NCBI GenBank assembly: GCA_029266615.1
Contig: JAQSWN010000135.1
Location: forward strand, 1-38,321
Direction: 5' to 3'
Source of the DNA: Polyangiaceae bacterium
GTDB taxonomy: Bacteria > Myxococcota_A > Polyangia > Polyangiales > Polyangiaceae
DNA length: 38,321 nucleotides
Shown piece after piece: positions 17,210 through 26,073 of the stretch. The notes under the pieces are model-generated. The model was given only the letters and a program-made list of their open reading frames with translations, had not been told where the DNA came from and ran no database searches. Within the stretch, counting starts at the first letter, position 1. Every line of letters starts with the position of its first letter. A program made the translations under genes and the position numbers.

Positions 17210-18087
17210 GTCGCCGCCCGAACCCTGCGGACCAGCACGTCCACCACGGAGATTGCCTCGAGCTTGTGCCGGAGCTGGCCCGGCGCGAGAAGTTCGACCT
17301 CGCGTACGCGGACCCGCCCTTCAACGCAGGAGGAAAGCGCGCCGCACGTGTCGGCCGCGGCGAGCGCGCCCACGGCGTCCACGCCTACGACGACGCCTGG
17401 AGCACGATCGACGCTTTTTTGGCGATGCTCGAGCCGCGCCTGGCCGTAGTGCGCGAGGCGCTGAGCGAGCGCGGCACGCTTTGGCTACACCTGGACCACC
17501 GCACCGTTCACGACGCGAAGGTCGCGGCGGACCGCGTGTTCGGTCGCAGCGCGTTCTTGGGAGAGGTGGTTTGGGTCCCCGGCAACGGCGGCAAGAAGCG
17601 AAACGGGCCGAGCGTCACCCATCAGACAATCTTGATCTACGCCCGTGGCAAGGAACCCGTCTGGAACGGCGACGACCCCGCCCTCCGCGAGAGCTTCGCC
17701 GCGACCAGCTTGCGCATGCACTTTCAAAACGTCGACGAAGAGGGCCGGCAGTACCGGGAGCGGCACGTCGCCGGCAAGACGTATCGCTACTACGCGGACG
17801 AGGGCCGGCGCCTCGGCAGCGTCTGGAGCGACTGCCCCGCCATGCGAGCCAACACCCCGCTGATTTCGGAGACGACCGGCTACCCCACCCAAAAGCCGCT
17901 CAGCTTGCTGTCGCGCATCGTGCGCGCCTCCAGCTTGCCCGGGAGCCGCGTGCTGGATCCAATGTGCGGCTCTGGCACCACGCTCGTCGCCGCGCGAAAC
18001 TTGGGGCGTCGCTACGCAGGCGTCGACCAGAGCCCGCTCGCCGTGGAGGTCGCGCGCAAGCGCCTTGCCACGACGAGCCCGCTCTGA
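17206..18087 (+). CDS. Orphan beta-class DNA methyltransferase (probably N6-adenine)
   Basis: 293 residues from TTG 17206, which overlaps the upstream TGA (TTGA). Earlier in-frame starts lie inside the endopeptidase gene and give low-complexity sequence. Catalytic motif IV (DPPF, 36-39) comes first and the S-adenosylmethionine motif DPMCGSGTT (251-259) near the C-terminus, the beta-class order shared with HinfI- and CcrM-type enzymes. The final YAGVDQSPLAVEVARKRL helix completes the cofactor site. The GYPTQKPLSLLSRIV segment (motif X region) is also typical. No restriction endonuclease or recognition subunit is near, so it is an orphan that may act in regulation or protection. The target sequence cannot be read from the gene. 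N4-cytosine methylation is the alternative. Confidence 0.85.
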   Translation: MSRRPNPADQHVHHGDCLELVPELARREKFDLAYADPPFNAGGKRAARVGRGERAHGVHAYDDAWSTIDAFLAMLEPRLAVVREALSERGTLWLHLDHRTVHDAKVAADRVFGRSAFLGEVVWVPGNGGKKRNGPSVTHQTILIYARGKEPVWNGDDPALRESFAATSLRMHFQNVDEEGRQYRERHVAGKTYRYYADEGRRLGSVWSDCPAMRANTPLISETTGYPTQKPLSLLSRIVRASSLPGSRVLDPMCGSGTTLVAARNLGRRYAGVDQSPLAVEVARKRLATTSPL

Positions 18088-18094
18088 GCCGCGC

Positions 18095-19309
18095 TCACTT
18101 CACGACGACGTCGGGGTCTTCGATCGTGAAGTTGCACTCGCTGGGGGGCGCAACCCAGTTGATGACGTCGTACCAGAACTGCTTGGTTTGGTAGAGGTTG
18201 CGGGTGGAGGCGATGCTGCCGGGGTCGGTGCCGGACGCCGGAAGCCAGCACGGGTTGTTCGCGTCCATCTGCGTGTTCCCGGTGAACGTGCCCGCCGGCT
18301 GCCACTGGTTTGCCAGAATCACCCACTCGTCGCCGAAGGAGAAGATACGGCCCTTGCCGTCCACCTCGTAGGCAACCGCAATGGGCTTACCGGAGACCGG
18401 ATCCGTCGCCACCACGGTTGCGCCGGCGGGCGCCTTCACGGGCCAACCGATGTAACCGCCGACCTGGTCGAGCGAGGCCGTGAGCTTCTCGAGCGAGCCG
18501 GTTTGCGGCATGAACTTGATGGGGGTCGTGATCGCGGCCTGACGGTCCAGCTCGACCGAGTACAAGTTCAGGCAGTTACGGTAATCCGTCGTCCCGCCCT
18601 TGTAGGTGATGGGCGGCAGGGGCGTCACCTTGTCGCCAGGCACCGCCCAGTCGCCCGCCGGCGGAGCCATGGGGTTCGTTCCCGTGTAGCCCATTCCCGC
18701 GAAGTCCACGAGCTGGCTGGTAGCGGTGACCTCCGCGACCGTGCTTGCGAAACCGGTCAGCGTGATGATGCCGCCGCCGCCCACGCGTACCCAGGTCTCC
18801 ACGGCCGCCTTCTCCTCCGCGCTGAACGTCCAGGTGTTGACGTTCGCGACGAGCAAGATGTCGTACTGGGCCAGAAACGTAGCGTCCACCGTCGGCTTCG
18901 CACCGACCATGGTCACCACCGCGGAGCCCTCGCTGTTGGTGTTCAACCAGTCGATGAAGGGCTTGGTGTCTTTTTGAGCCGCCGCCGTCTCCAACGTGCC
19001 GAGCAAGCCGAGGCGCAAACACGTGCAGATGGTGCCGGTCGCGTCGCACGTCTTCGTGCGGACCGGAACGTCCCGCGGGTCGTTCGGGTCCTTCGGACCT
19101 TTGCCAGGCTCCCCGCCGCCCAAAGCCAAATTCCCGCCCATGTCCAGGGGGCCACTCGGACCGCTGGAGCTGCCACCCGCCGCCGTCGACGCGCCCGTAC
19201 CACCCGGCTTGGGGGTTGTCGAACCAGGGTTGTCCGAGCTCGCGCTACAGCCAACAGCGGAGACGAGGCAAGAGACGAGCGTCAAACCAGCGAAAAAACG
19301 TAGCTTCAT
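18095..19309 (-). CDS. Lipoprotein with glutamine-amidotransferase/ThuA-like domain
   Basis: 404 residues from ATG 19309, chosen because it directly precedes a lipoprotein signal peptide ending SAVGC at 21. A Ser/Gly/Pro-rich linker (about 22-70) tethers the domain. The core has YDILLVANVNTWTFSAEEKAAVETWV then GGGGIITLTGF, the strand-helix-strand pattern seen in ThuA/DUF4350-like members of the class-I glutamine-amidotransferase fold. A later DGKGRIFSFGDEWV strand resembles the end of such domains. There is no nucleophile Cys in the expected turn, so enzymatic activity is doubtful. It may bind a ligand or sugar in the envelope. It converges with the methyltransferase (7-bp gap). Confidence 0.65.
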   Translation of the reverse strand: MKLRFFAGLTLVSCLVSAVGCSASSDNPGSTTPKPGGTGASTAAGGSSSGPSGPLDMGGNLALGGGEPGKGPKDPNDPRDVPVRTKTCDATGTICTCLRLGLLGTLETAAAQKDTKPFIDWLNTNSEGSAVVTMVGAKPTVDATFLAQYDILLVANVNTWTFSAEEKAAVETWVRVGGGGIITLTGFASTVAEVTATSQLVDFAGMGYTGTNPMAPPAGDWAVPGDKVTPLPPITYKGGTTDYRNCLNLYSVELDRQAAITTPIKFMPQTGSLEKLTASLDQVGGYIGWPVKAPAGATVVATDPVSGKPIAVAYEVDGKGRIFSFGDEWVILANQWQPAGTFTGNTQMDANNPCWLPASGTDPGSIASTRNLYQTKQFWYDVINWVAPPSECNFTIEDPDVVVK

Positions 19310-19354
19310 GGGGCGGGCTCCGGTTGCAATATCCAAGCAAGGCAAGCGCTGCTC

Positions 19355-19379
19355 CATGGTGCCATGTATGGAACCGGTT
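19355..19379. repeat. Short inverted repeats upstream of the lipoprotein gene
   Basis: CATGG-TG-CCATG (19355-19366) and AACCGGTT (19372-19379) lie 46-70 bp ahead of the lipoprotein ATG. They sit where an operator or promoter would be. No strong -10/-35 pair is seen, so the role is unknown. Confidence 0.3.
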
Positions 19380-19523
19380 TCAACCCTATTTCCGCGGCAC
19401 TGGCGGTCCTGTGAGCGCCAACGGCGCGTCTCGCGCGCGCGGCGGGGGCGGGAGCCCGGGGGCGACACCGCGCAATTTCACACCCTCAGCGTTTTCGTGC
19501 GGCGCTCCTGCCCGTTGCGAGCC

Positions 19524-21259
19524 TCAGGCGCGCGGCGCGCGTACCTGCGCCACGAGCGCGTCGAGCGCTTCGGGGTTCGCCAGCGTGTCGCGACTGGCTA
19601 CCTTTTCCGGCGCGGCTCCGAGCAAGATCCGCTTCACTGGCACCTCGAGTTTCTTCCCATTCAGGGTGCGGGGCACGGCCGCTATCGCGAGCATCTCGTC
19701 CGGGGCGTGGCGCGGCGACAGCTCCGCTTTGAGCCGCTCCTTGATCCGGCGCCGAAGCGCGACGTCCAGCTCGACGCCCTCGCGCAGCACGAGAAACAGC
19801 CACATCTTCCCGACCGCGTCTTCGAGCGAGCCGGTGTCCACTACCAGGCTGTCCGCCACCTCGGGCATGCCCTCTACCACGCGGTAGAGCTCACTCGTGC
19901 CGATGCGCACGCCGCCGCGATTGAGGGTCGAGTCGGAGCGACCGTAAATGATCGACGCGCCGCTTTGCAGCGCGCGACCTCTGTCGTCCCACGCCTCGAC
20001 CTTCGCGCCGAGGCCCCGGCACTGAATTTCCCCGGCGCGAACCGGCAAAATCGGACACGAAAGCACGAACGCGGTGCACACGTCCGTGCCGCCGCTGACC
20101 GAGCCGAGCAGCAGGTCCGAGCTCACGTTGGCGTAGACCCAGGCGAACCCGTCGCTGGGCAAGGGCGCGCCGGTGGTGCCAATGCTCCGCAGCGCGCTCA
20201 GATCCGCGACCTGCTTGGGGACGAGCGAGGCCTTTTTACAAGCGAGCAGGTAGGGGGCGCTGGTGCCGAAGTAGGTGACCCGCTCTTCTTGGGCCAGCTT
20301 CCATAAAGCCGACAGACCGGGCACAGCCGGGCTGCCGTCGTAAAGCACGAGAGTCGCGCCGAGCGCGAGCCCGCTCACCAGCATGTTCCACATCATCCAC
20401 CCCGTCGTGGAAAACCAGAAGAAGCGATCGTCTTGTCCCAAGTCCATGTGCAAGGCGAGCGCCTTCAGGTGCTCGAGCAAGATCCCCCCGTGACCTTGCA
20501 CGATAGGCTTCGGCAAGCCGGTGGTGCCGGACGAGTAGAGGATCCACAGCGGGTGCTCGAACGGCACCCATTCGTGCTCGAGCGGCTCGTGCTCCGCGAC
20601 CAGCTCGGCCCAAGGACGGGCGCCGGCAACCCGAGCCGCGTCCCCCAATACGAAACATCCCGTGAGCGACGGCAGCGCACGGATGATTTCCGCCACCTCG
20701 GCGCTTCGCTCGAAGCGCTTGCGGCCGTACGAGTAGCCGTCGCACGCGAGCAGCACGGTCGGCTCGATCTGCTGGAAGCGGTCCAGCACGCTCTTCACGC
20801 CAAACTCGGGCGCGGCGCTCGACCAGACCGCGCCTAGACTTGCGGTGGCCAGCAGACCAATCACGGCCTCGATGCCGTTCGGTAGGAACGCGGCCACGCG
20901 GTCGCCTCGCTTCACGCCCGCGCGGCGCAGACCCACACGAGGCGGAGGAGCCGCTCCGAGTAGCTCACGGTCGCATGGGGAAACCAGTGCGCCTCCGGCA
21001 TCGCTCCTACCAAGGTCGGCTCGGACTGGCCCTCCGTCTCGCCCCCCAGTCGAACCTCGAAGTATTCCGCGACTCTCCGCCAGAACGGCTGAACGTTGTC
21101 CACCGACCATTGCCAGAGCGCCGCGTAGTCTTGGAAGGGCTCGGACACCTCCCCGGAGAGCCACCCCATGAAGTGTGACAATCGCGACGACGCGACGCGC
21201 TCGGCGCTCGGTTCCCACAAAAGCTCGCCTTCGGCCGCGGCTCTCCCGAGATCGATCAT
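19524..21259 (-). pseudogene. Acetoacetyl-CoA synthetase, interrupted by deletion and frameshift
   Basis: The first part (from ATG 21259, one frame) carries the family N-terminus, with LLWEPSAERVASS, WSVDNVQPFWRRV and WFPHATVSYSERLLR, and stops at TGA near 20912. The rest of the enzyme continues in another frame from about 20940 with GLRRAGVKRGDRVAAF, YSSGTTGLPKPIVQGHGG (ATP-binding), the GWMMWNMLVSGL block and a C-terminal LNGKKLEVPVKRIL with the catalytic Lys. Intact relatives have about 35-45 residues between ERLLR and GLRRAGV; here only 8 nt separate them. The net loss is about 30-40 codons and not a multiple of three. The enzyme would activate acetoacetate with ATP and CoA. Unless this is a sequence error, the product is truncated and inactive. 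Confidence 0.8.
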
Positions 21260-21268
21260 ACGCTTTGG

Positions 21269-21282
21269 GGGAGTGTACTCCC
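21269..21282. promoter_or_regulatory. Palindrome GGGAGTGTACTCCC in a divergent promoter region
   Basis: Perfect 6-bp arms around GT, lying in the 59-bp space between the acetoacetyl-CoA synthetase remnant and the oligopeptidase gene. TATAAC at 21301-21306 follows 19 bp later and could be a -10 element for the oligopeptidase, although that leaves almost no leader. Operator function is a guess. Confidence 0.3.
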
Positions 21283-21318
21283 GGTCCGGCGCCGGTGCGC
21301 TATAACCAGCGAAGTCTC

Positions 21319-23328
21319 ATGGAAAATCCGCTCCTGTCCGTTGGCCTGAACGTCCCTTTCGACCTCATCTCGGCCGAGCACGTGGAGCCCGCCATCACTG
21401 AGCTCATCCGCCGTTCGGAGCTGGCGCTGGCCGCGATCGAGAGCGCACCTAGAACCTACGAAACGACCCTCGGCGCGCTGGAGCGAGCGACCGAGCAGCT
21501 CGAGCTGTCGATGAGCATCGTCGAGCACTTGGAGAGCGTCGCCACGACGCCCGCGCTGCGCGACGCCTACAACGCGGTGCTTCCGAACGTGAGCGCATTT
21601 TGGTCGAGCATCGCGCTCAGGGACGGCTTGTACCGCGCGCTCGCAGAGCTCGCCGAAACCCCCGAGGCCCAGTCGCTCGAGCCGACCAAGAAGCGCCTGC
21701 TCGACAAGACCCTGGCTGACTTTCGCCGCCAGGGGGCGGAGCTGCCGCCCTCGGACAAGGAAAAGCTCAAAGAGCTGGACCGCGAGCTGAGCATCATCAC
21801 GACCAAGTTCTCTCAGAACGTGCTGGACGCGACCAACGCGTTCGAGCTCGTCATCGAGGACGAGGCTCGCCTTGCGGGCTTGCCCGAGTCGGCGCGGGCG
21901 ATGGCGCGGGAAGCCGCGGAGGCCAAGGGTAAGGCCGGCTACCGCTTCACCTTGCAGGCCCCCAGCGTGACGGCCGTGCTCACCTATGCGGACGACGCTG
22001 GGCTGCGCGAGGCAATCTGGACCGCGTTCAACGCGCGGGGGACGGAGGCGCCCTTCGATAATCGCCCCCTCATCGGCAAGCTTTTGGGCCTTCGGCGCGA
22101 CCGCGCCAAGCTGCTCGGCTTCAAGGACTTCGCAGATCTCGTCACGGACGACCGGATGGCCAAAGACGGGCAGAGCGCCCAGCAGTTCATCACGGATCTC
22201 ACCGAAAAGTCGGTGAGCGCGTTCGAGCGCGAGAAGCAGGAGCTGGCGGAGTATGCGAGCTCCCTCGGCGCGAAGCTGCCGCTCTTGCCGTGGGACGTCG
22301 GGTACTACGTGGAGAAGCTCCGCAAGGCCCGGTTCGAGCTGGACGAAGAAGAGCTGCGCGCCTACTTCCCCGCCGAGCGCGCGCTGCAAGGTGCGTTCGA
22401 GGTCGCCGAGCGCTTGTACGGCGTCAAAATCGAGAAGCTGTCCGGGGTGCCGGTCTGGGATCCGAGCGTCACCAGCCACGAAATCAAGGACGAGAGCGGT
22501 GCGCGCCTCGGGCTATTCCACGTGGACCTTTACCCACGTGAGAACAAGCGCGGCGGAGCCTGGATGCACGGCCTCCTCGCCGCCGTCCCCCCGACCCCCA
22601 ATCTTGCCGTCTTCTGCTGCAATTCGAGCCCGCCCAGCGGCGGCAAGCCGTCCCTGCTGCTGCATCGCGACGTCGAGACGCTATTTCACGAGTTCGGGCA
22701 CTTGCTCCACCACTGCTTGAGCCGAGTGAGCGTGAGGAGCCTCGCCGGCACTCGCGTCGCGCAAGACTTCGTGGAGCTGCCGTCGCAGATCATGGAAAAT
22801 TGGTGCTCGGAGCGGGACGCGCTCAACCTTTTCGCCGCGCACTACGAGAGCGGCGCTCCACTTCCGGAAGCGCTTCTCGAACGCCTGCACGCGGTGCGCA
22901 CGTTCCGCGCCGCAAGCATGCAGATGCGCCAGCTCGGCTTTGCGGCCGTGGATCTGGCGCTGCACATCGACTACTCCGAAGAGCGCGACGGCGACGTGAT
23001 GGCATACGGCACGCGTATTTTGCAGCGCTACGCGGCGAGCGACCTACCGGCCGGGTACGGCATGCTGGCGGGCTTCCTGCATCTGTTCTCGCACCCCGTG
23101 GGCTACGCCGCCGGCTACTATTCTTACAAGTGGGCGGAGGTGCTGGACGCGGACGCGTTCGGTCGCTTCAAGCGCGAGGGCATCTTCAACCCCGTCGTGG
23201 GCCGCGCCTTCCGGGACTCCATCTTGTCCCAGGGGGATGCGCGGGACCCGATGGATTTGTTCGTGACGTTCATGGGTAGAAAGCCGGATCCGCAAGCACT
23301 GCTCGTTCGGCAAGGGCTCGCCGCTTGA
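21319..23328 (+). CDS. prlC: Oligopeptidase A (M3 family zinc metallopeptidase)
   Basis: 669 residues from ATG 21319; an in-frame start at 21175 would read through the divergent promoter region. The gluzincin motif HEFGH is at 457-461, with the third zinc ligand Glu486 in VELPSQIMENW, as in thimet oligopeptidase/OpdA. The N-terminal helical domain and the C-terminal YSYKWAEVLDADAF/GNPxxG-like segment (GIFNPVVGRAFRD) are full length. It degrades short peptides in the cytoplasm, including cleaved signal peptides. Its TGA overlaps the TTG of the small Sel1-like gene (TTGA at 23325-23328). Confidence 0.92.
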   Translation: MENPLLSVGLNVPFDLISAEHVEPAITELIRRSELALAAIESAPRTYETTLGALERATEQLELSMSIVEHLESVATTPALRDAYNAVLPNVSAFWSSIALRDGLYRALAELAETPEAQSLEPTKKRLLDKTLADFRRQGAELPPSDKEKLKELDRELSIITTKFSQNVLDATNAFELVIEDEARLAGLPESARAMAREAAEAKGKAGYRFTLQAPSVTAVLTYADDAGLREAIWTAFNARGTEAPFDNRPLIGKLLGLRRDRAKLLGFKDFADLVTDDRMAKDGQSAQQFITDLTEKSVSAFEREKQELAEYASSLGAKLPLLPWDVGYYVEKLRKARFELDEEELRAYFPAERALQGAFEVAERLYGVKIEKLSGVPVWDPSVTSHEIKDESGARLGLFHVDLYPRENKRGGAWMHGLLAAVPPTPNLAVFCCNSSPPSGGKPSLLLHRDVETLFHEFGHLLHHCLSRVSVRSLAGTRVAQDFVELPSQIMENWCSERDALNLFAAHYESGAPLPEALLERLHAVRTFRAASMQMRQLGFAAVDLALHIDYSEERDGDVMAYGTRILQRYAASDLPAGYGMLAGFLHLFSHPVGYAAGYYSYKWAEVLDADAFGRFKREGIFNPVVGRAFRDSILSQGDARDPMDLFVTFMGRKPDPQALLVRQGLAA

Positions 23329-23951
23329 GCGGCGTCCGCTGGACGACCGGTATTGGCATCGCGCTGGGCGGCGTCGGGGGAGCGGTGGCGGCGTTGCTCG
23401 GCGCGCCGGCTCGTCCTTCGGCGACGCCCGTGGCGGAAGCTCCAGTCACCAGCGTTCACGCCGCGACCTCCGTTGCGGCTCCGGCCCCCGTCGCCAGCCC
23501 CGCCCCGACGCCGAGCGATGTTCCCGCTACCGCGCCTTCATCGAGCGCCAGCGGGACCGCCGCGGCGGCGCCCGCGCCCACTGCCGTAGCAAGCGGCGGT
23601 CTCACTCCAGCCGCGCTGGAGCTGCCGACGACCCTCGAGGCGCTCTTGCGGGCGGAGGTGCTGTGTGACCGCAAGAAGCAATATGACGAGTGCTCGCGGG
23701 CCGCCGAGGCCCTCGAAAAAGGCACCGCTTCCGACGTGGACCTCGTTCAAGCCAAGCGCTTCCGCAAGATCGCCCTCACGCACTTGGTCACGGAGTGCGA
23801 AAAGGGCGACCCGCACGCTTGCTTCATCATGGCAGCCAAATACCGAACCGGCACCGAGCTGAAAGCGAGCCCCGTGCGCGCGGAGGCCCTCGAAAAACGG
23901 GGTATCGACCTGTGCCGGCTGCGAACCGCCCCGGAGTGCCCGGCGCGCTGA
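23325..23951 (+). CDS. Small membrane-anchored protein with Sel1-like, cysteine-containing repeats
   Basis: 208 residues from a TTG overlapping the previous stop. A signal peptide or anchor (about 7-26) is followed by a long Ala/Pro/Ser-rich linker (about 30-95). The C-terminal 110 residues are helical, with CDRKKQYDECSRAAEALEKG and CEKGDPHACFIMAAKYRTG, the helix-pair pattern of Sel1-like repeats in which two Cys join neighbouring helices (as in Helicobacter Hcp proteins). It is probably a periplasmic protein-interaction module. Function is unknown. Coupling to oligopeptidase A may only reflect shared transcription. Confidence 0.65.
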   Translation: MSGVRWTTGIGIALGGVGGAVAALLGAPARPSATPVAEAPVTSVHAATSVAAPAPVASPAPTPSDVPATAPSSSASGTAAAAPAPTAVASGGLTPAALELPTTLEALLRAEVLCDRKKQYDECSRAAEALEKGTASDVDLVQAKRFRKIALTHLVTECEKGDPHACFIMAAKYRTGTELKASPVRAEALEKRGIDLCRLRTAPECPAR

Positions 23952-23959
23952 CGCCACCA

Positions 23960-25963
23960 TCAACGAAGGACGGAGAGCAAACTGGCGCGTCCGTCCGTCC
24001 ACGTGACGTCCGCCTCACTCCCGCGCGCAACCTCCGCGCCCACGAACGCGGAGACCTGAGCTTCGTCGCGCGACATCACCGCCCAAACCGCGTGCGAGGC
24101 GTGGGTACCCGAGCCCGGGCGCGTCTCTTCGACCCTGACGTGAAGGCCCACGGCGCGCGCCGCGCCCCGCACCACGCGCTCCAGCGCGAGGTGACGATTC
24201 GAGACGTTAGCGAGCAGCATTCCCTCCGGCGCCAACTGTCGCAAATAGACCTCGAACGCTTCACGAGTGAGCAAGTGCACCGGCACCGAATCGCTGGAGA
24301 ACGCGTCCAGCACCAGCACGTCGAAGGCCCGCGGCGCCTCTTGGGCGAGCGAAATACGACCGTCACCCATCGCCACCTCCACGCTCGCTGCCGAGTCACG
24401 AATGAAGCTGAAGTCACGCCGCGCCAGCGCGACGACGTTCGGATCCACCTCGTAAAACCGCAGGCTGTCCCTCGGCTTGCCATAGGCGGCCAGCGTGCCG
24501 ACGCCCAAACCGACGACGCCCAGGCGCCGCGGCCGTTCCTTCCGGAACTGCGACAAGACACGGCCGACCGCCGTGTCCCGCGCGTAGTAAGTCGTGGGCT
24601 CCCGGCGTAGCGCCGGATCCCGCAGCTGCAAGCCGTGTCGCGTGAGCCCGTGCTGCAGCATTCGTCCCGCCCCGACGTCGACGACCTTGAGCGTGCCCGA
24701 GAAGCCACGCCGTCGCTCCACGATCGAGCCGTCGCGCGCGGTGGTGGCCCTCCGAACGACCAAGTCTGCTGCCAACAGCGGCAGACAGACGCCGCTACCC
24801 ACGTAAACGAGCGCGCGAAAGAGCCTCGGCTCGCGCGACGCACGCATCAGCAGAAGGAGCAGCAACGCCATCGCGCACAGCTCGAGCTCGTAAAAGTCCG
24901 AGAACACGAGCGGCGCGAGCCCGGCCACGAACGCCCCGCCCAGCGCCGCACCAGCGGCCAAGATCAAATAGAAGCCGCTGTCCTCGCCGGTCTGCGGGTG
25001 CTCTCGCGCGAGCTCCGAATGAGCGAGCAAGGCCGCACCGAACAAAGCGAGCATCGCGACCGCTAACTGGGCCGCCAACGGGCCCGCGCCTTGTCGATAC
25101 GCGTCGAGCGCGAGCCCCGCGGCGCCGATCAGCCACATGACGAGTGCCACCAAGCGCACCCAGCGCGCACGCCAGGTGAACACCACGACGAAGGAACAGA
25201 GATAGAGCGCGAGCGGCACGACCCATATCACTGGCGTCGCCGCGAGGTCCACCGTGACGTGATTGGTCACCGCTATCAGGAGCGCGCTCGGTAAAAATGC
25301 GCAAAAGAGACAGTATAGCGTCCGCGAGGGTGTCGACTTTGCGCGCGAAACGACGCGCGGCGCAGGCGCGGAGAGGGCGGCCACGCTGACCGGAAGCAAC
25401 GCGAGCCCGAACAGGACGAAGCCCGCGGACCACAACGCCAGCTGCGCCGGCAGCGCGATGAACCGCTCCAGAATCAGCGGGTAGGCGAGCAGGCCGAGCA
25501 GCGCTCCGGCGTTGGCGATCGCGTAGATGGCTCGACCCGAGCGGCCCACGGCGCGGGACCAGCGGGATAGGAGCGGCGCTGTGCTCGCCAGCACGACGAA
25601 CGGAACGCCCACCCGTTCCAGCACGGCGTGAGCCACCGCTAGGGCGGGCGGCAACGCCGCGAGACGAATCGGCGCGCCCAAACGTGCCTCGAACAGGAGG
25701 GCGACCGCGAGCGCCAACAGCGTCAAGTGGACGATGACCTGGCGTCGCACGTCGAGATAGCGCGTGCTCAGATGCGCGTACCCGTAGCCAACGAGCAGCA
25801 GCAGCTGAAACGCCCAAAGGCACGCCGCCCAAGTCGCGGGGCTGCCGCCGAGCGCGGGCAGCAGTAGCTTGCCGAGCATGGGCTCGATCGCGAGCACTAG
25901 CCCGGCCGCCGCGAATACGGGCGCGCCGATACGTAAACCTACCGCCTTCAGTCGGCTGACCAT
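23960..25963 (-). CDS. Fused MFS-type membrane protein and spermidine-synthase-like domain
   Basis: 667 residues. Residues 1-420 hold about 12 hydrophobic helices (beginning GAPVFAAAGLVLAIEPMLGK, a start typical of this family). Residues about 425-640 form a Rossmann-like domain: VVGLGVGTLAAYG (nucleotide site), FYEVDPNVVALAR with the Asp that would contact the cofactor, MGDGRISL, and DVLVLDAFSSDSVPVHLLT. This is the common 'fused MFS/spermidine synthase' architecture. True aminopropyltransferase activity has not been shown for such fusions and their cargo is unknown. It lies 110 bp after the xylanase gene on the same strand and converges with the Sel1-like gene. Confidence 0.85.
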   Translation of the reverse strand: MVSRLKAVGLRIGAPVFAAAGLVLAIEPMLGKLLLPALGGSPATWAACLWAFQLLLLVGYGYAHLSTRYLDVRRQVIVHLTLLALAVALLFEARLGAPIRLAALPPALAVAHAVLERVGVPFVVLASTAPLLSRWSRAVGRSGRAIYAIANAGALLGLLAYPLILERFIALPAQLALWSAGFVLFGLALLPVSVAALSAPAPRVVSRAKSTPSRTLYCLFCAFLPSALLIAVTNHVTVDLAATPVIWVVPLALYLCSFVVVFTWRARWVRLVALVMWLIGAAGLALDAYRQGAGPLAAQLAVAMLALFGAALLAHSELAREHPQTGEDSGFYLILAAGAALGGAFVAGLAPLVFSDFYELELCAMALLLLLLMRASREPRLFRALVYVGSGVCLPLLAADLVVRRATTARDGSIVERRRGFSGTLKVVDVGAGRMLQHGLTRHGLQLRDPALRREPTTYYARDTAVGRVLSQFRKERPRRLGVVGLGVGTLAAYGKPRDSLRFYEVDPNVVALARRDFSFIRDSAASVEVAMGDGRISLAQEAPRAFDVLVLDAFSSDSVPVHLLTREAFEVYLRQLAPEGMLLANVSNRHLALERVVRGAARAVGLHVRVEETRPGSGTHASHAVWAVMSRDEAQVSAFVGAEVARGSEADVTWTDGRASLLSVLR

Positions 25964-26073
25964 GCGCCGGTCCGCTCGTGCACCGCGCGGGCCCTGCGGT
26001 CAACCGCCGCTCGCCGGGCTCCCGCCCGCGAGAACGCCGGCTTGCCGGGAACGAGCGGCCGCGCCGGAACCGG

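Noticed and set aside
18065..19303. 412-residue plus-strand frame over the lipoprotein gene
   Set aside because: Low-complexity Arg/Val/Asp sequence opposite a gene with signal peptide and linker; a composition artefact.
21256..22479. 407-residue minus-strand frame over the oligopeptidase gene
   Set aside because: Antisense shadow of a clear M3 peptidase with no recognisable motif.
23960..25963. Genuine polyamine biosynthesis gene
   Set aside because: The domain is fused to a membrane transporter-like half and no other polyamine gene is present; activity is not supported.
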